A DNA stretch of 33,084 nucleotides from Thermoplasmatota archaeon (GTDB lineage: Archaea > Thermoplasmatota > E2 > DHVEG-1 > B18-G2). Location: assembly GCA_029259115.1 (NCBI GenBank), contig JAPDJO010000092.1, forward strand, positions 1-33,084, read 5' to 3'. The notes below the pieces were generated by a model. It had not been told where the DNA came from. It did not search any database and saw only the letters and a program-made list of their open reading frames with translations. This document shows positions 7,363-16,122 of this stretch, piece by piece. The stretch's first letter is position 1. Every line of letters starts with the position of its first letter. The translations under genes and the position numbers were made by a program.

Positions 7363-8243
7363 GATGCATATTTGCAGTTTTTGATGATTAGATGATTACC
7401 ACTTACCTCTATGGGTCTGTATGCTCCATGATGGAAACAGGCATCTGTTTCGACTATTAACGGAGGGACTGTATAACAATCTACAGGGGTAGAATAACCT
7501 CTGCCATAAATGTCTCTTACTTTAGATCTATGAGTATGACCGCATATTATAGCCTCTACATTATATTTCTTGCACAGGCTAATCAGTTTATTTTTGTTCT
7601 TTGTCAGAGAGCTAATTGGATGATGCATGGCTATTATCTTTATCTTGTCTGGGAAATTCTTCAGGTTTGTCTCTATCCAGTGGATATCGCTATTTGATAA
7701 TCCGCTAGCCTTCAGCTTGCCTCCCTTTATCACGTCTTTACCGGAGTTTAGACACAAGATAACTATGTTTCTGTATATTATCAGATATCTGTCAAACGAG
7801 GATATATATCTGTGATAATTTGAGAGAGAGCTTTGGGGTCTATAATCATGGTTACCGGGTATCGTGTATATTCTTCTGCCACCATCAAAGTATAAATTGT
7901 TCTTCTTACCTCTTACGCATTTCAGGAATTCTCGATAATTTTTCGCTCCAAAATATCCTGATCCACCAAATTCTACTAGATCTCCTGTTAATACAACAAA
8001 TGCTGGTTTATCAGGTAAGCTTTCAAGCTTTTTTATAACTTTTTTCAGATATTTCTCAGCATTTGGAGGATAGCCAAAGATACTCACGTGAGTATCTGTG
8101 AGATGGACAAAGTAAAAGTTGCTGTACCCTAGTGAATTTCTATTATTGTAGCTTTTAGATCGAAGATCCACAATGTAACCAGTTGATGCAGGTATCAGAA
8201 ATACGACTGTAAAGAGGATTGCTAAAACCTTCAATCCTCTCAT
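7359..8243 (-). CDS. exported calcineurin-like metallophosphoesterase
   Basis: All five metallophosphoesterase motifs are present in order: LTDTH, TGDLVEFGG, PGNHDYR, AMHHP and CGHTHRS, which coordinate two metal ions and cleave phosphate esters. The N-terminus from the ATG at 8243 (MRGLKVLAILFTVVFLIPAS) is a signal peptide or N-terminal anchor, so the enzyme acts outside the membrane. The open frame reaches a TTG at 8282, but the TATA element at 8264-8273 sits correctly for the ATG, so 8243 is preferred (294 residues). The natural substrate (nucleotide, phospholipid or phosphoprotein) cannot be told. It lies beside another exported protein and divergent from GGGP synthase. Confidence 0.9.
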   Translation of the reverse strand: MRGLKVLAILFTVVFLIPASTGYIVDLRSKSYNNRNSLGYSNFYFVHLTDTHVSIFGYPPNAEKYLKKVIKKLESLPDKPAFVVLTGDLVEFGGSGYFGAKNYREFLKCVRGKKNNLYFDGGRRIYTIPGNHDYRPQSSLSNYHRYISSFDRYLIIYRNIVILCLNSGKDVIKGGKLKASGLSNSDIHWIETNLKNFPDKIKIIAMHHPISSLTKNKNKLISLCKKYNVEAIICGHTHRSKVRDIYGRGYSTPVDCYTVPPLIVETDACFHHGAYRPIEVSGNHLIIKNCKYAS

Positions 8244-8263
8244 ATATGTCGCATAAGATTTAA

Positions 8264-8273
8264 GATATTTAAC
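8264..8273 (-). promoter_or_regulatory. TATA box for the metallophosphoesterase
   Basis: On the minus strand ttaaatatct lies about 21-30 nt before the ATG at 8243. This supports that start over the upstream TTG and suggests a leaderless transcript. Confidence 0.5.
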
Positions 8274-8286
8274 GCTTGCCAAAACT

Positions 8287-8296
8287 ATTTTATATC
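8287..8296 (+). promoter_or_regulatory. TATA box for GGGP synthase-ubiX
   Basis: The sequence attttatatc ends 21 nt before the ATG at 8317. It forms, with the oppositely oriented box at 8264-8273, a compact divergent promoter region. Confidence 0.55.
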
Positions 8297-8316
8297 ATCT
8301 CTCTATCCAACAAGAG

Positions 8317-9063
8317 ATGAAGGTTATCGATTACATAATGAGAGAACTAGAGAAATATCCTCTCCATTTCTCTCTGATAGATCCCGAAAAGCAATCTCCA
8401 GAGGAAGCAGGGGAGATGGCAGAGATAGCGGAGAAGGTTGGAAGCACAGCTATAATGGTTGGAGGCTCTACGATTCCTGAACAAAAGTTGGTTGATGATA
8501 CCGTAAAAGAGATAAAGTCCTTCTCATCCTTACCTGTTATTCTATTCCCGTGTGGAGCAGGCTTTCTTAGTAGATATGCAGATGCCGTGTTTTTCATGAG
8601 TTTGCTAAACTCTAGAAACCCCAAGTACATTGTTAGAGAACAGGCTGAAGGTTCTTTGATAGTCAGGGAGTTTGGTATAGAGCCTATACCAATGGGATAT
8701 ATAGTAGTTGAACCTGGTATGAGGGCTGGAGAGGTAGGAGAAGCTGATTTGATAAAGAGAAATGATTTTCTCACAGCAACAAAATATGCTCTCGCAGCAC
8801 AATACATGGGAATGAAATTTGTTTATCTCGAGGCAGGATCTGGAGCTAAAGAATCTGTACCAAATGAGATGATTGTTCATGTCAAGAAGAATATAGATAT
8901 ACCTCTCATAGTCGGCGGAGGTATAAGAGATCCAGCGACCGCAAGAGAAAAGGTAATGGCAGGTGCAGATATAATTGTTACTGGAACAGCTCTTGAAGAG
9001 ATATTCTTTGAAAGGAGATTATCAAGCATCGTGAAGACTATAAAAGGTTGCAAGAGAGTATGA
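8317..9063 (+). CDS. geranylgeranylglyceryl phosphate synthase
   Basis: Makes the first ether bond of archaeal membrane lipids by joining geranylgeranyl diphosphate to sn-glycerol-1-phosphate. A TIM-barrel prenyltransferase with family signatures: FSLIDPEK near the N-terminus, MVGGSTIP, ILFPCGAGFLS, MGYIVVEPG, VYLEAGSGAKE, LIVGGGIRDP (phosphate-binding) and ADIIVTGTA at the end. Its 248 residues match the family. It begins leaderless behind a TATA box and its stop overlaps the ubiX start as ATGA. The neighbourhood links it to isoprenoid supply, since UbiX makes prenyl-FMN for the UbiD-like decarboxylase of the archaeal mevalonate route. Confidence 0.96.
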   Translation: MKVIDYIMRELEKYPLHFSLIDPEKQSPEEAGEMAEIAEKVGSTAIMVGGSTIPEQKLVDDTVKEIKSFSSLPVILFPCGAGFLSRYADAVFFMSLLNSRNPKYIVREQAEGSLIVREFGIEPIPMGYIVVEPGMRAGEVGEADLIKRNDFLTATKYALAAQYMGMKFVYLEAGSGAKESVPNEMIVHVKKNIDIPLIVGGGIRDPATAREKVMAGADIIVTGTALEEIFFERRLSSIVKTIKGCKRV

Positions 9064-9614
9064 GAGTTGTAGTCGGAATAACTGGAGCATCCGGAGCAAT
9101 CTACGGTTTGAGGGTTTTAGAGGAATTAAAGAAGAGGAAAGCAGAGATTCACCTGATTATCTCAAAGAATGCAGCTTTCATAATAAAAGGGGAATGCGGA
9201 AAGGACTTGGAAGAAGTGAAAAGATTAGCCGATAGGTTTTATGAGAATCATGATTTTTCATCCCCTCTGGCAAGTGGCTCCTTCAAGATCGATGCCATGA
9301 TTGTTGTACCATGCAGCGTAAAGACTTTGTCAGCTATAGCAAATAGTTATGCAGACACTCTTATATCCAGATCTGCCATCAACTGTTTAAAAGAGGGGCG
9401 AAAACTTATTCTGGTTCCAAGGGAAACTCCTCTAGACATAGTTACTATAGAAAACCTGTTCAAAGCAAAGCAAGCAGGCGCAATTATATTGCCAGCAATG
9501 CCGGCATTTTATCATCAACCGAGAGATATAGATGATCTAATCGATTTTGTAGTCGGAAAGATACTGGATCAACTTGGTATAGAACACAATCTGTTTAAAA
9601 GATGGATGGAGTAA
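9060..9614 (+). CDS. ubiX: UbiX flavin prenyltransferase
   Basis: Prenylates FMN to the cofactor used by UbiD-family decarboxylases. The N-terminus MRVVVGITGASGAIYG is the flavoprotein Rossmann signature; VVPCSVKTLSAIANSYADTLISRSA and LVPRETPLDIVTIENLF are diagnostic of the UbiX/Pad1 family, and AGAIILPAMPAFYHQP is the conserved loop near the flavin. Length 184 is usual. The frame opens at a TTG (9048), but the ATG at 9060 overlaps the upstream stop as ATGA and gives the family N-terminus. No ubiD gene is in the window. In archaea the partner is probably the anhydromevalonate phosphate decarboxylase of the modified mevalonate pathway, consistent with the GGGP synthase neighbour. Confidence 0.95.
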   Translation: MRVVVGITGASGAIYGLRVLEELKKRKAEIHLIISKNAAFIIKGECGKDLEEVKRLADRFYENHDFSSPLASGSFKIDAMIVVPCSVKTLSAIANSYADTLISRSAINCLKEGRKLILVPRETPLDIVTIENLFKAKQAGAIILPAMPAFYHQPRDIDDLIDFVVGKILDQLGIEHNLFKRWME

Positions 9615-9616
9615 AG

Positions 9617-10201
9617 CTATCTATTTTCCTCACAGATCTTTATAAAATTCTTGAAAATCTCTACCCCGAACTCAGTATGCTCAACCTCTGGATGAAACTG
9701 TAATCCGATTATAGGTTTATTTTTATGTGCCATCGCTTCAACCTCACAACCTTCTGAATGAGCGAGGACATCAAAATCTTTTGGAACTATCGTAACCTCA
9801 TCATTATGTGATGCCCATGCTGTGCTTCTCTTTGGAATTCCCTCAAATATCTCATGATCCTTATCTATTATAAGCTCTATTCTACCAAACTCTGGTACAA
9901 CCGCAGGTTCTACTTTTCCTCCAAAGAATCTTGCTATGAATTGATGACCTGCACATATGCCTAGGATGGGAAAATCTGCTTTTTCGAGATACTCTCCACA
10001 TCTTCCCAATTGCTCACTCAGTCCTATCCTTGGTGCTCCTCCCGATAAAACCAAGCCATCTGCACCTTTCTCAACCAATTCTTCAAATGGAGTAGTGTTT
10101 GGGAAAATGTGGGTTTGCACACCTAAGTACTTCAATACCCTCCACTCTCTATGGGTCCATTGTCCACCGTTATCTATAACGAATATCTTAACTTTGCTCA
10201 T
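9617..10201 (-). CDS. guaAA: GMP synthase subunit A (glutamine amidotransferase)
   Basis: The glutaminase half of archaeal two-subunit GMP synthase; it supplies ammonia to the ATP-pyrophosphatase subunit. It shows the class I amidotransferase triad: Cys in GICAGHQ, and the His-x-Glu in QFHPEVEHTE. The N-terminus KIFVIDNGGQWTHREWRVL is the archaeal subunit A signature. The ATG at 10201 (194 residues) lies two bases beyond the guaAB stop and is preceded by a GGGAG-type Shine-Dalgarno inside guaAB; an in-frame start at 10213 would overlap the upstream gene. It is the last gene of purE-guaAB-guaAA. Its stop is two bases from the convergent ubiX stop. Confidence 0.95.
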   Translation of the reverse strand: MSKVKIFVIDNGGQWTHREWRVLKYLGVQTHIFPNTTPFEELVEKGADGLVLSGGAPRIGLSEQLGRCGEYLEKADFPILGICAGHQFIARFFGGKVEPAVVPEFGRIELIIDKDHEIFEGIPKRSTAWASHNDEVTIVPKDFDVLAHSEGCEVEAMAHKNKPIIGLQFHPEVEHTEFGVEIFKNFIKICEENR

Positions 10202-10203
10202 CT

Positions 10204-11151
10204 CTACTCCCATTCTATGGTTGCGGGAGGTTTATTTGTTATATCATAAACTACTCTTGTAACTTTATCTCCTATCTCATTTGATATCCTAGTAGCTATT
10301 TTGTCCAAGACATCATGTGGTATTCTGCTGAAAGATCCCGTCATCGCGTCTACACTATCTATGGCTCTAACAGCTATAGTATACCCATAGGCTCTCTTAT
10401 CTCCATGAACACCAACTGTTCTGACTGGTAGAAGAACTGCAAAATACTGCCAAGGTAAGGGCATCTTCCCATCTTTGCTAGCTTTTTCTATCTCTTCTTC
10501 AACGATGGCACATGCCTCTCTGACTATCTCTATCTTTTCTTTCGTAACTTCTCCGATTACTCTTACAGCAAGACCTGGACCTGGAAAAGGCTGTTTTTCT
10601 GATACGGGTATATCAAGAAATCTAGCAACCTTTCTCACCTCATCCTTGTAAAGGTCTCTGAGAGGTTCTACCACCTTGAGTTTTATATCCTTGGGCAAAC
10701 CTCCGACATTATGATGAGTTTTTATTGTATCTCTCAATTGGTCTCCAGACTCTATCCAGTCAGGGGCTATCGTCCCCTGAATTAGATATTCTATATCTTT
10801 TTCTTCAGCAAATTCTTCGAATATCCTTATGAAAAGCTCCCCTATGATCTTTCTCTTCTCCTCAGGATCCTTTATGCCTTTCAGCTTTTCGAAAAATCTT
10901 TCGCTTGCATCTATGTAGTTGAGATGAATACCCAATCTCTGGAAGAGATTTCTAACCTGCTCAGACTCATTTTTCCTTAACAAACCTGTGTTAACATGGA
11001 GAGCATATAGCTTTTCTCCTATAGCTTTATATGCCAAAACGGCAGCAACTGTAGAGTCTACACCTCCAGAGCAGGCTATCAATGCCTTCCCCTTTATTTC
11101 CTCTCTCAACTTCTTTATCGCATCATCGACAAATTCCTTAGGATCGAACAT
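10204..11151 (-). CDS. guaAB: GMP synthase subunit B (ATP pyrophosphatase)
   Basis: Converts XMP to GMP using ATP and ammonia from subunit A. The PP-loop [12 protein letters not shown] near residue 30 binds [18 protein letters not shown] and [15 protein letters not shown] are GuaA signatures, and the C-terminal dimerisation domain ends in [15 protein letters not shown] as in other GuaA proteins. The family N-terminus MFDPKEF favours the ATG at 11151 (315 residues). TTG and GTG codons at 11163 and 11160 are possible but less likely. It overlaps the purE 3' end by 14 bases, so translation is coupled within the purine operon. Confidence 0.95.
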   Translation of the reverse strand: MFDPKEFVDDAIKKLREEIKGKALIACSGGVDSTVAAVLAYKAIGEKLYALHVNTGLLRKNESEQVRNLFQRLGIHLNYIDASERFFEKLKGIKDPEEKRKIIGELFIRIFEEFAEEKDIEYLIQGTIAPDWIESGDQLRDTIKTHHNVGGLPKDIKLKVVEPLRDLYKDEVRKVARFLDIPVSEKQPFPGPGLAVRVIGEVTKEKIEIVREACAIVEEEIEKASKDGKMPLPWQYFAVLLPVRTVGVHGDKRAYGYTIAVRAIDSVDAMTGSFSRIPHDVLDKIATRISNEIGDKVTRVVYDITNKPPATIEWE

Positions 11152-11599
11152 TCTGTTCACCAATGATCTTTCTTTTCATCTCCTCTCTATACTCCCTTAA
11201 CTTCTCTTTCAATTCTTCATATTTCAAAGATAAGATTTCTATGGCAAGGAGAGCTGCGTTTTCCCCTCTATCTAAGCCAACAGCAGCAACAGGTATACCA
11301 GGGGGCATTTGGACTATAGACAATATCGCATCAAGATTAACTTTTCCACTGACAGGGACACCTATTACAGGTTTTGTTGTGTGAGAAGCCATAACACCTG
11401 GTAGAGCAGCGGAGAGTCCAGCAACTCCTATGAAAACATCGGCATCGCTATTCTCTACGAGTTCTTTTACTCTTTCTGGAGTTCTATGCGCTGAAGCTAT
11501 ATCTAACCTATAGTCTACTCCAAACTTCTCTAGAGTGTCTATTATCTTTTCACCAACATGCTGATCTGATTTGGATCCCATTATTATGTGAACTTTCAT
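11138..11599 (-). CDS. purE: phosphoribosylaminoimidazole carboxylase / mutase PurE
   Basis: Acts in the carboxylation of aminoimidazole ribotide in purine synthesis. The PurE core is clear: IIMGSKSD phosphate loop, [10 protein letters not shown] with the active-site His, [24 protein letters not shown], and [16 protein letters not shown]. The length of 153 residues is normal. Whether it uses CO2 directly (class II) or N5-CAIR (class I) depends on a purK gene not seen here. It is the first gene of an operon with guaAB and guaAA, which feeds the GMP branch. The 120-bp region shared with the divergent lipoprotein carries AT-rich TATA-like sequence (about 11617-11630). Confidence 0.93.
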   Translation of the reverse strand: MKVHIIMGSKSDQHVGEKIIDTLEKFGVDYRLDIASAHRTPERVKELVENSDADVFIGVAGLSAALPGVMASHTTKPVIGVPVSGKVNLDAILSIVQMPPGIPVAAVGLDRGENAALLAIEILSLKYEELKEKLREYREEMKRKIIGEQNVRS

Positions 11600-11719
11600 G
11601 AGCGAGAAATAAGAATTGAGATATTAATTATTATCGAAAGAAGTTCAAGGAAATATGGACTAAATCTTAAAAACTAACTAACGAAAAGGTTAAGAAGTTA
11701 TCTGCCGTTCCAAGTCACC

Positions 11720-12184
11720 ATGAAAGTGGCAAAAATTCTCTCGGTAGGTTTCACGATTGGGTTATTGTGTCTTACTGGTTGTATGCAGAAGGAAACTAAA
11801 TTGACACAAACAAGCGAATATGAAACCTTTCTGGATGACTTTCTGAAGATGTTAACAGATGGTCAATTCGAAGAAGCTGCTAACCTTGTAATAAATTCGT
11901 CTGGAGAGCAGTTAAGTGAGAATAAGAAGGATAAGCTAATTTCCATGTGGAATAGTACATTCAGCAGAGAGCTATCTTATGAGATACTGAACTCTACCAA
12001 AATAGACGATAATACGCTAGCAGGTACACCTTTTGATGAAGGGAGAATGTTTACAGTAAGACTTATAACCAATGGAAGTGAATCTTCGACAGCATATTTC
12101 GTCGTTAGATACAACAATAAATTGTGGATTTGGCTACCACCTATGATGGAAGAACTCTTAGAAATGGCGCCGTGGGAGGAATAA
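11720..12184 (+). CDS. small lipoprotein of unknown function
   Basis: A 154-residue protein whose N-terminus is a signal peptide ending in a lipobox, LTGC, with Cys21 as the predicted lipidated residue, so it should be anchored to the outer face of the membrane. The mature domain starts with a low-complexity linker, then a segment resembling small NTF2/DUF4878-like lipoprotein folds: a helix pair (residues about 34-60), strands, and YFVVRYNNKLWIWLPP near the end. No catalytic residues are evident. It stands alone, divergent from purE. No convincing TATA box or Shine-Dalgarno precedes the ATG. Confidence 0.7.
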   Translation: MKVAKILSVGFTIGLLCLTGCMQKETKLTQTSEYETFLDDFLKMLTDGQFEEAANLVINSSGEQLSENKKDKLISMWNSTFSRELSYEILNSTKIDDNTLAGTPFDEGRMFTVRLITNGSESSTAYFVVRYNNKLWIWLPPMMEELLEMAPWEE

Positions 12185-12193
12185 CTTAATATC
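12184..12193 (+). promoter_or_regulatory. TATA-like element for topoisomerase
   Basis: The sequence acttaatatc, overlapping the lipoprotein stop region, lies about 26-35 nt before the ATG at 12219. Confidence 0.35.
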
Positions 12194-12218
12194 CAGTTAT
12201 CAACTTAACCATCAGATA

Positions 12219-14198
12219 ATGAAGCTTGTGATATGCGAGAAGCAGATCGCTGCCAAGAGGATAGCAAACATATTGTCTAAAGGTAAATTTAAGAGAAATA
12301 GCATAGGGAAAATTCCTTTTTACTCATTCAAAAGAGATAACGAAGAATGGGCTGTTGTCGGATTAAAAGGGCATATAATAACCATAGACTTCCCAAAAGA
12401 ACTAAACCGATGGCGTTCTGTTCCTCTGGAGAAGTTAGTCTGGTCTCAACCTGTTAAGATAGTGTCAAACAAAGAAATAGAGAAAGTATTGAAGAGCTTC
12501 TCGAAACATGATCTAGATATTATAGTTGCAACAGATTTCGACAGAGAAGGAGAACTTATCGGTCTGGAGACGGTCGAATTATTAAAAAAATATGGTAAAA
12601 ACATAAAGAGTATCAAGAGGGCTAGATTTAGCACATTAACTAAAGATGAGATCGAAAAAGCCTTCTCCAATCTGGTTGACATTGACTACAACCTAGCTAG
12701 ATCCGCAGAAGCGAGACAGATTATAGATCTAGTATGGGGAGCCACTCTAACGAGATTCATATCTCTATCAGCAAACAGACATGGCAAGGATTTCCTATCT
12801 ATAGGGAGAGTTCAATCTCCAACCTTAGCTATGATTGTCGAAAGAGAGAGAGAAATAAGAGACTTTGTTCCAAAACCATACTGGCAGATCTTAGCCATTC
12901 TCAAAAAAGGTGAGGAGTTTTTTGCTGTGCATTCGAAGGGAAACATTTTTGATGAAGATATAGCCAAGAGAATCTATGAAAGGGTCAAGGGAGAAAAGGT
13001 AGCTATAGTTAGAGAGTATAGCGAGAGAAGAAAGAAAGAGTCACCACCACCTCCTTTTGACACTACCTCTTTTCTTGCTGCGGCGTCTAACTTTTTAAAG
13101 ATATCTGCTCCAAGAGCTATGGAGATAGCTGAAAATCTCTATATGAATGGTTGGATATCTTATCCAAGAACCGATAATACAGTGTATCCAAAATCTATAC
13201 CCATACCTAAGATACTAAATAATCTATCAAAAGCGTATCCTGATGAGGTTAATTTTGTGAAGTCTAAGATGGGGAGCGTGCCAAGTAGAGGAAAAAAGAG
13301 ATCCACAGATCATCCACCTATTCATCCTGTTGATGTACCTCCTATAGATAAGCTCAGCAAGGACCAAAAAAGGATATATGATCTAGTAGTTAGAAGGTTT
13401 TTGGCAACACTAACTGAAGATTCACTGGTTGAATTCAGGAGAGGTATTTTAGAGATAAATGGTGAGAAGTTTGTAGCAGAGGGGAAAGTGACTATCGAGA
13501 AAAATTGGAAAGAAATATATCCCATCAGAGAAGATGAAAGAAAGATACCGAAACTCGAAAATGGAGAAAATGTGAAGATTGTTGCTATTAAATTGGTAAG
13601 AAAGGAAACAAAACCACCAAAAAGGTTCACGCAGGGAACACTGATATCTGAAATGGAAAAGCTTGGATTGGGTACAAAATCTACGAGACACGAAATAATA
13701 AAAAAGCTTTACAGTAGAAAGTATGTGGTTGGTTCAAATCTTATACCAACCGAAAGTGCTTTTGCAGTTATAGATACAATCAAACCCTATGATATATCAA
13801 AGCCAGATATGACTGCTCATCTTGAGAAAGAGATGGATAAGATCGCTGAGGGTTCAAAAGATAGAGATGAGGTTATCAAAGAATCAAGAGAAATGCTTAG
13901 CAAGGTTCTTGAGTCTCTCAGAAAAGAAGAAGATAGCATAAAGAAAAGTTTAAAGACAGCTATTAGAACACAGTCTAGAATAGGAAGATGCCCAAAATGT
14001 GGCAGGGATCTTGTAATAAGGTATTCCTCTAGCAGGAAAAGGTTCGTAGGTTGCACAGGTTATCCTAACTGTAAAGTTACTTACCCTCTCCCCCAGAAGG
14101 GTCGTATAGAGAGAACCAATAAGACTTGCAAGTGTGGTGCACCGATTGTAAAGATTAATGGTAGAGAGATTTGTCTTGATCCGAATTGTGAAAGATAA
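12219..14198 (+). CDS. topA: type IA DNA topoisomerase (topoisomerase I/III)
   Basis: Relaxes or decatenates DNA by cutting one strand through a 5'-phosphotyrosine link. The Toprim domain is at the N-terminus (LVICEKQIAAKRIA; ATDFDREGELIG is the acidic DxD motif), with RARFSTLT and LARSAEARQIIDLVWG following. IGRVQSPTLAMIVERE belongs to the central domain. WISYPRTDNT, about residue 310, holds the active-site Tyr. The C-terminus has two Cys4-type zinc ribbons (CPKCGRDL...CTGYPNC and CKCGAP...CLDPNC). The total of 659 residues suits archaeal topoisomerase I/III; there is no helicase domain, so it is not reverse gyrase. A separate promoter is likely. Confidence 0.95.
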   Translation: MKLVICEKQIAAKRIANILSKGKFKRNSIGKIPFYSFKRDNEEWAVVGLKGHIITIDFPKELNRWRSVPLEKLVWSQPVKIVSNKEIEKVLKSFSKHDLDIIVATDFDREGELIGLETVELLKKYGKNIKSIKRARFSTLTKDEIEKAFSNLVDIDYNLARSAEARQIIDLVWGATLTRFISLSANRHGKDFLSIGRVQSPTLAMIVEREREIRDFVPKPYWQILAILKKGEEFFAVHSKGNIFDEDIAKRIYERVKGEKVAIVREYSERRKKESPPPPFDTTSFLAAASNFLKISAPRAMEIAENLYMNGWISYPRTDNTVYPKSIPIPKILNNLSKAYPDEVNFVKSKMGSVPSRGKKRSTDHPPIHPVDVPPIDKLSKDQKRIYDLVVRRFLATLTEDSLVEFRRGILEINGEKFVAEGKVTIEKNWKEIYPIREDERKIPKLENGENVKIVAIKLVRKETKPPKRFTQGTLISEMEKLGLGTKSTRHEIIKKLYSRKYVVGSNLIPTESAFAVIDTIKPYDISKPDMTAHLEKEMDKIAEGSKDRDEVIKESREMLSKVLESLRKEEDSIKKSLKTAIRTQSRIGRCPKCGRDLVIRYSSSRKRFVGCTGYPNCKVTYPLPQKGRIERTNKTCKCGAPIVKINGREICLDPNCER

Positions 14199-14216
14199 TT
14201 CTTATACAAGAAAGTA

Positions 14217-14222
14217 TTTATA
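14217..14222 (+). promoter_or_regulatory. TATA box for the Asp-box/CARDB protein
   Basis: The sequence tttata, within an AT-rich tract just after the topA stop, lies 26-31 nt before the ATG at 14248. This supports that start over the upstream in-frame codons inside topA. Confidence 0.5.
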
Positions 14223-14247
14223 CAAATTTTATCATAAAATTATAGCG

Positions 14248-16122
14248 ATGGAATTATCTAAATCATCTCTAGCAATACTTATCTCAGTTGTAGTCATAGC
14301 CTCCATCATTATCATCCCAACCAATTCCATATTCTCCAAGCATGATGTGGATATCGGTATTGATGACTTGAATGACTTTAAGTTAGGAAAGGATAAAAGT
14401 CACTTTAGGATTTTAAAAGGTTTAGAGAAAAAGTATGATGAAATGGTGCTAGATAAGGTAGAAATGGTTCATAGTTTGTCTTCTTTTGATACTGATCTTA
14501 TTTCACAACTTCCAGGTATAAATCCCGATGTTGTAACTTATAGAGATAAGATACTTATCGTATACGAGCATGTTGGAGAATATAAAAACATAACAATGCA
14601 ATATTCAAGAGATCATGGAAGAACTTGGTCAGATGCTCTGTTTTCCAGAGGGCCCGAACTCTTTAACTATCCTTTCGAAAGATCAAACCAGACTGATCCT
14701 GATATCGCTATAAAGCCAAATGGTTACGCCATATGTGTATTCGAATCTGATGATAACAATTCGAGACTGTACATGCTAGAGTTTCCAGATATAACAGATT
14801 CTTCAAGCTGGAAGGTTTCGTGGATAGACCTTTACTATCTAGAAGGAAAGTTGTACTCATATAGAATAAGTAACCTTCATGATCTAGCTATAGACATAGC
14901 GGATAACAATAGGATACTCATAGCTGGTGTTGGGGATATAACAAATCTTTCCTCAGGTATCACACTACATCAGGCTCCGGTGATATTCTATAGTAATGAT
15001 GGTGGCGATAAATTCACTATAATATTCTCAGAGGATACTCCTTACAGAAATTTACAGAAGACCAGCGTATCCTTTGATGTGGGGGCATTTGTTACATATC
15101 AAATAGCGAATGAGGGTATCCTCTGTCTATACTTCCCTGATGGAGATTTTGATAAAGATTGGGAAGAATTTGATTTAGAAGATAGAGATCTTACTCGTTA
15201 CAGGAATCCTTCGGTTTACACATGGGAAAGTAATGTTGTTATTATACTCGAGAGTATAAGTTACAACAATAGCGATATAGCATATTTTTACTCACAAGAT
15301 CTTGGAAGTAATTGGTCACCAGGAACTATCGATGTTGCTTGTTCATCTGAGAACGAAAAGTATCCTTGCATAATTTATCAGCAGGACAAATTTATGATTT
15401 CTTTTGAAAAAGATGGAAATCTGTACATAACAAATTCTACCGATTTTGAGACATGGAGTGATCCTGAAAAAGTAAATGAAATGGATGGATCGATATACCC
15501 TTACTTCGGTTTTTCAGAATTTGGAAATGAATATGGTATAGTTTGGAGTGAAATAGAAGAAGATATACCTGTCGTCAAATTTTCTGATATGAGAAAAGAG
15601 GCAGATGAAAATGAAGATTACGTGGATCTCAGAATTACAGGTAATATCACTTTCAAAAGTAGTGGAGAAAGAATCGTAAAGAATATGAAAAATGTTCTAT
15701 CCATAGAAATTGAAAATACAGGCTCGATAGATTCTGATTCGTTTTTAGTTACAGCATATATCAAGTACAAGAATAAGGAAAGGCTTAATCCGATAGCTGT
15801 AAAGAATGTAGGTGGTTTGAAGAAAGGAGAAAGGGTAGAGGTAAACTTAACTCTATTCTATCCAAGCTTAAGGGATGTTGTTAAAGCCCTTGTTTCTTTC
15901 GTAAATGTGGACTCTATCGTGATAAAAGTTGATTCAGATGATTCCATCGCTGAAAAGGATGAGAGCAACAACAATATTACTATCGATGTTAGCTATGGAA
16001 CTTTCTTCCCGAAATTAGTTTGGGTCGAAGACATGATACTGAGAATAGTAGAGGGTAGAAATCTAAATTCTGAAAGTGTTGAGGAACTTGTTGTTAATAT
16101 GCTCTCTGATGAGCTTTCATAA
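14248..16122 (+). CDS. membrane-anchored Asp-box (BNR) propeller with CARDB domain
   Basis: A 624-residue surface protein. Residues about 8-27 are a hydrophobic signal/anchor. The central part is a predicted beta-propeller with Asp-box repeats (S-x-D-x-G-x-x-W type) near residues 119-128 (YSRDHGRTWS), 248-257 (YSNDGGDKFT) and 348-357 (YSQDLGSNWS), the fold of sialidases and sortilin. Sialidase catalytic Arg/FRIP motifs are not evident, so a glycosidase activity should not be assumed. Residues about 460-600 resemble a CARDB adhesion domain (LSIEIENTGSIDSDSFLV... and AEKDESNNNITIDV). The frame is open from 14158, but that overlaps topA. Its 3' end overlaps mtnA by 29 bases. Confidence 0.78.
   Translation: MELSKSSLAILISVVVIASIIIIPTNSIFSKHDVDIGIDDLNDFKLGKDKSHFRILKGLEKKYDEMVLDKVEMVHSLSSFDTDLISQLPGINPDVVTYRDKILIVYEHVGEYKNITMQYSRDHGRTWSDALFSRGPELFNYPFERSNQTDPDIAIKPNGYAICVFESDDNNSRLYMLEFPDITDSSSWKVSWIDLYYLEGKLYSYRISNLHDLAIDIADNNRILIAGVGDITNLSSGITLHQAPVIFYSNDGGDKFTIIFSEDTPYRNLQKTSVSFDVGAFVTYQIANEGILCLYFPDGDFDKDWEEFDLEDRDLTRYRNPSVYTWESNVVIILESISYNNSDIAYFYSQDLGSNWSPGTIDVACSSENEKYPCIIYQQDKFMISFEKDGNLYITNSTDFETWSDPEKVNEMDGSIYPYFGFSEFGNEYGIVWSEIEEDIPVVKFSDMRKEADENEDYVDLRITGNITFKSSGERIVKNMKNVLSIEIENTGSIDSDSFLVTAYIKYKNKERLNPIAVKNVGGLKKGERVEVNLTLFYPSLRDVVKALVSFVNVDSIVIKVDSDDSIAEKDESNNNITIDVSYGTFFPKLVWVEDMILRIVEGRNLNSESVEELVVNMLSDELS

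Noticed and set aside
8331..8880. Long minus-strand frames opposite GGGP synthase
   Set aside because: Shadow frames of a strongly conserved coding gene; the translations are low-complexity and no promoter is seen.
12219..14198. Possible reverse gyrase, which would mark a hyperthermophile
   Set aside because: The protein has the topoisomerase part and zinc ribbons only; there is no helicase domain, so growth temperature cannot be inferred from it.
14158..14247. Upstream start of the Asp-box protein inside topA
   Set aside because: It overlaps the topA zinc-ribbon codons, and the TATA box and hydrophobic N-terminus fit the ATG at 14248.
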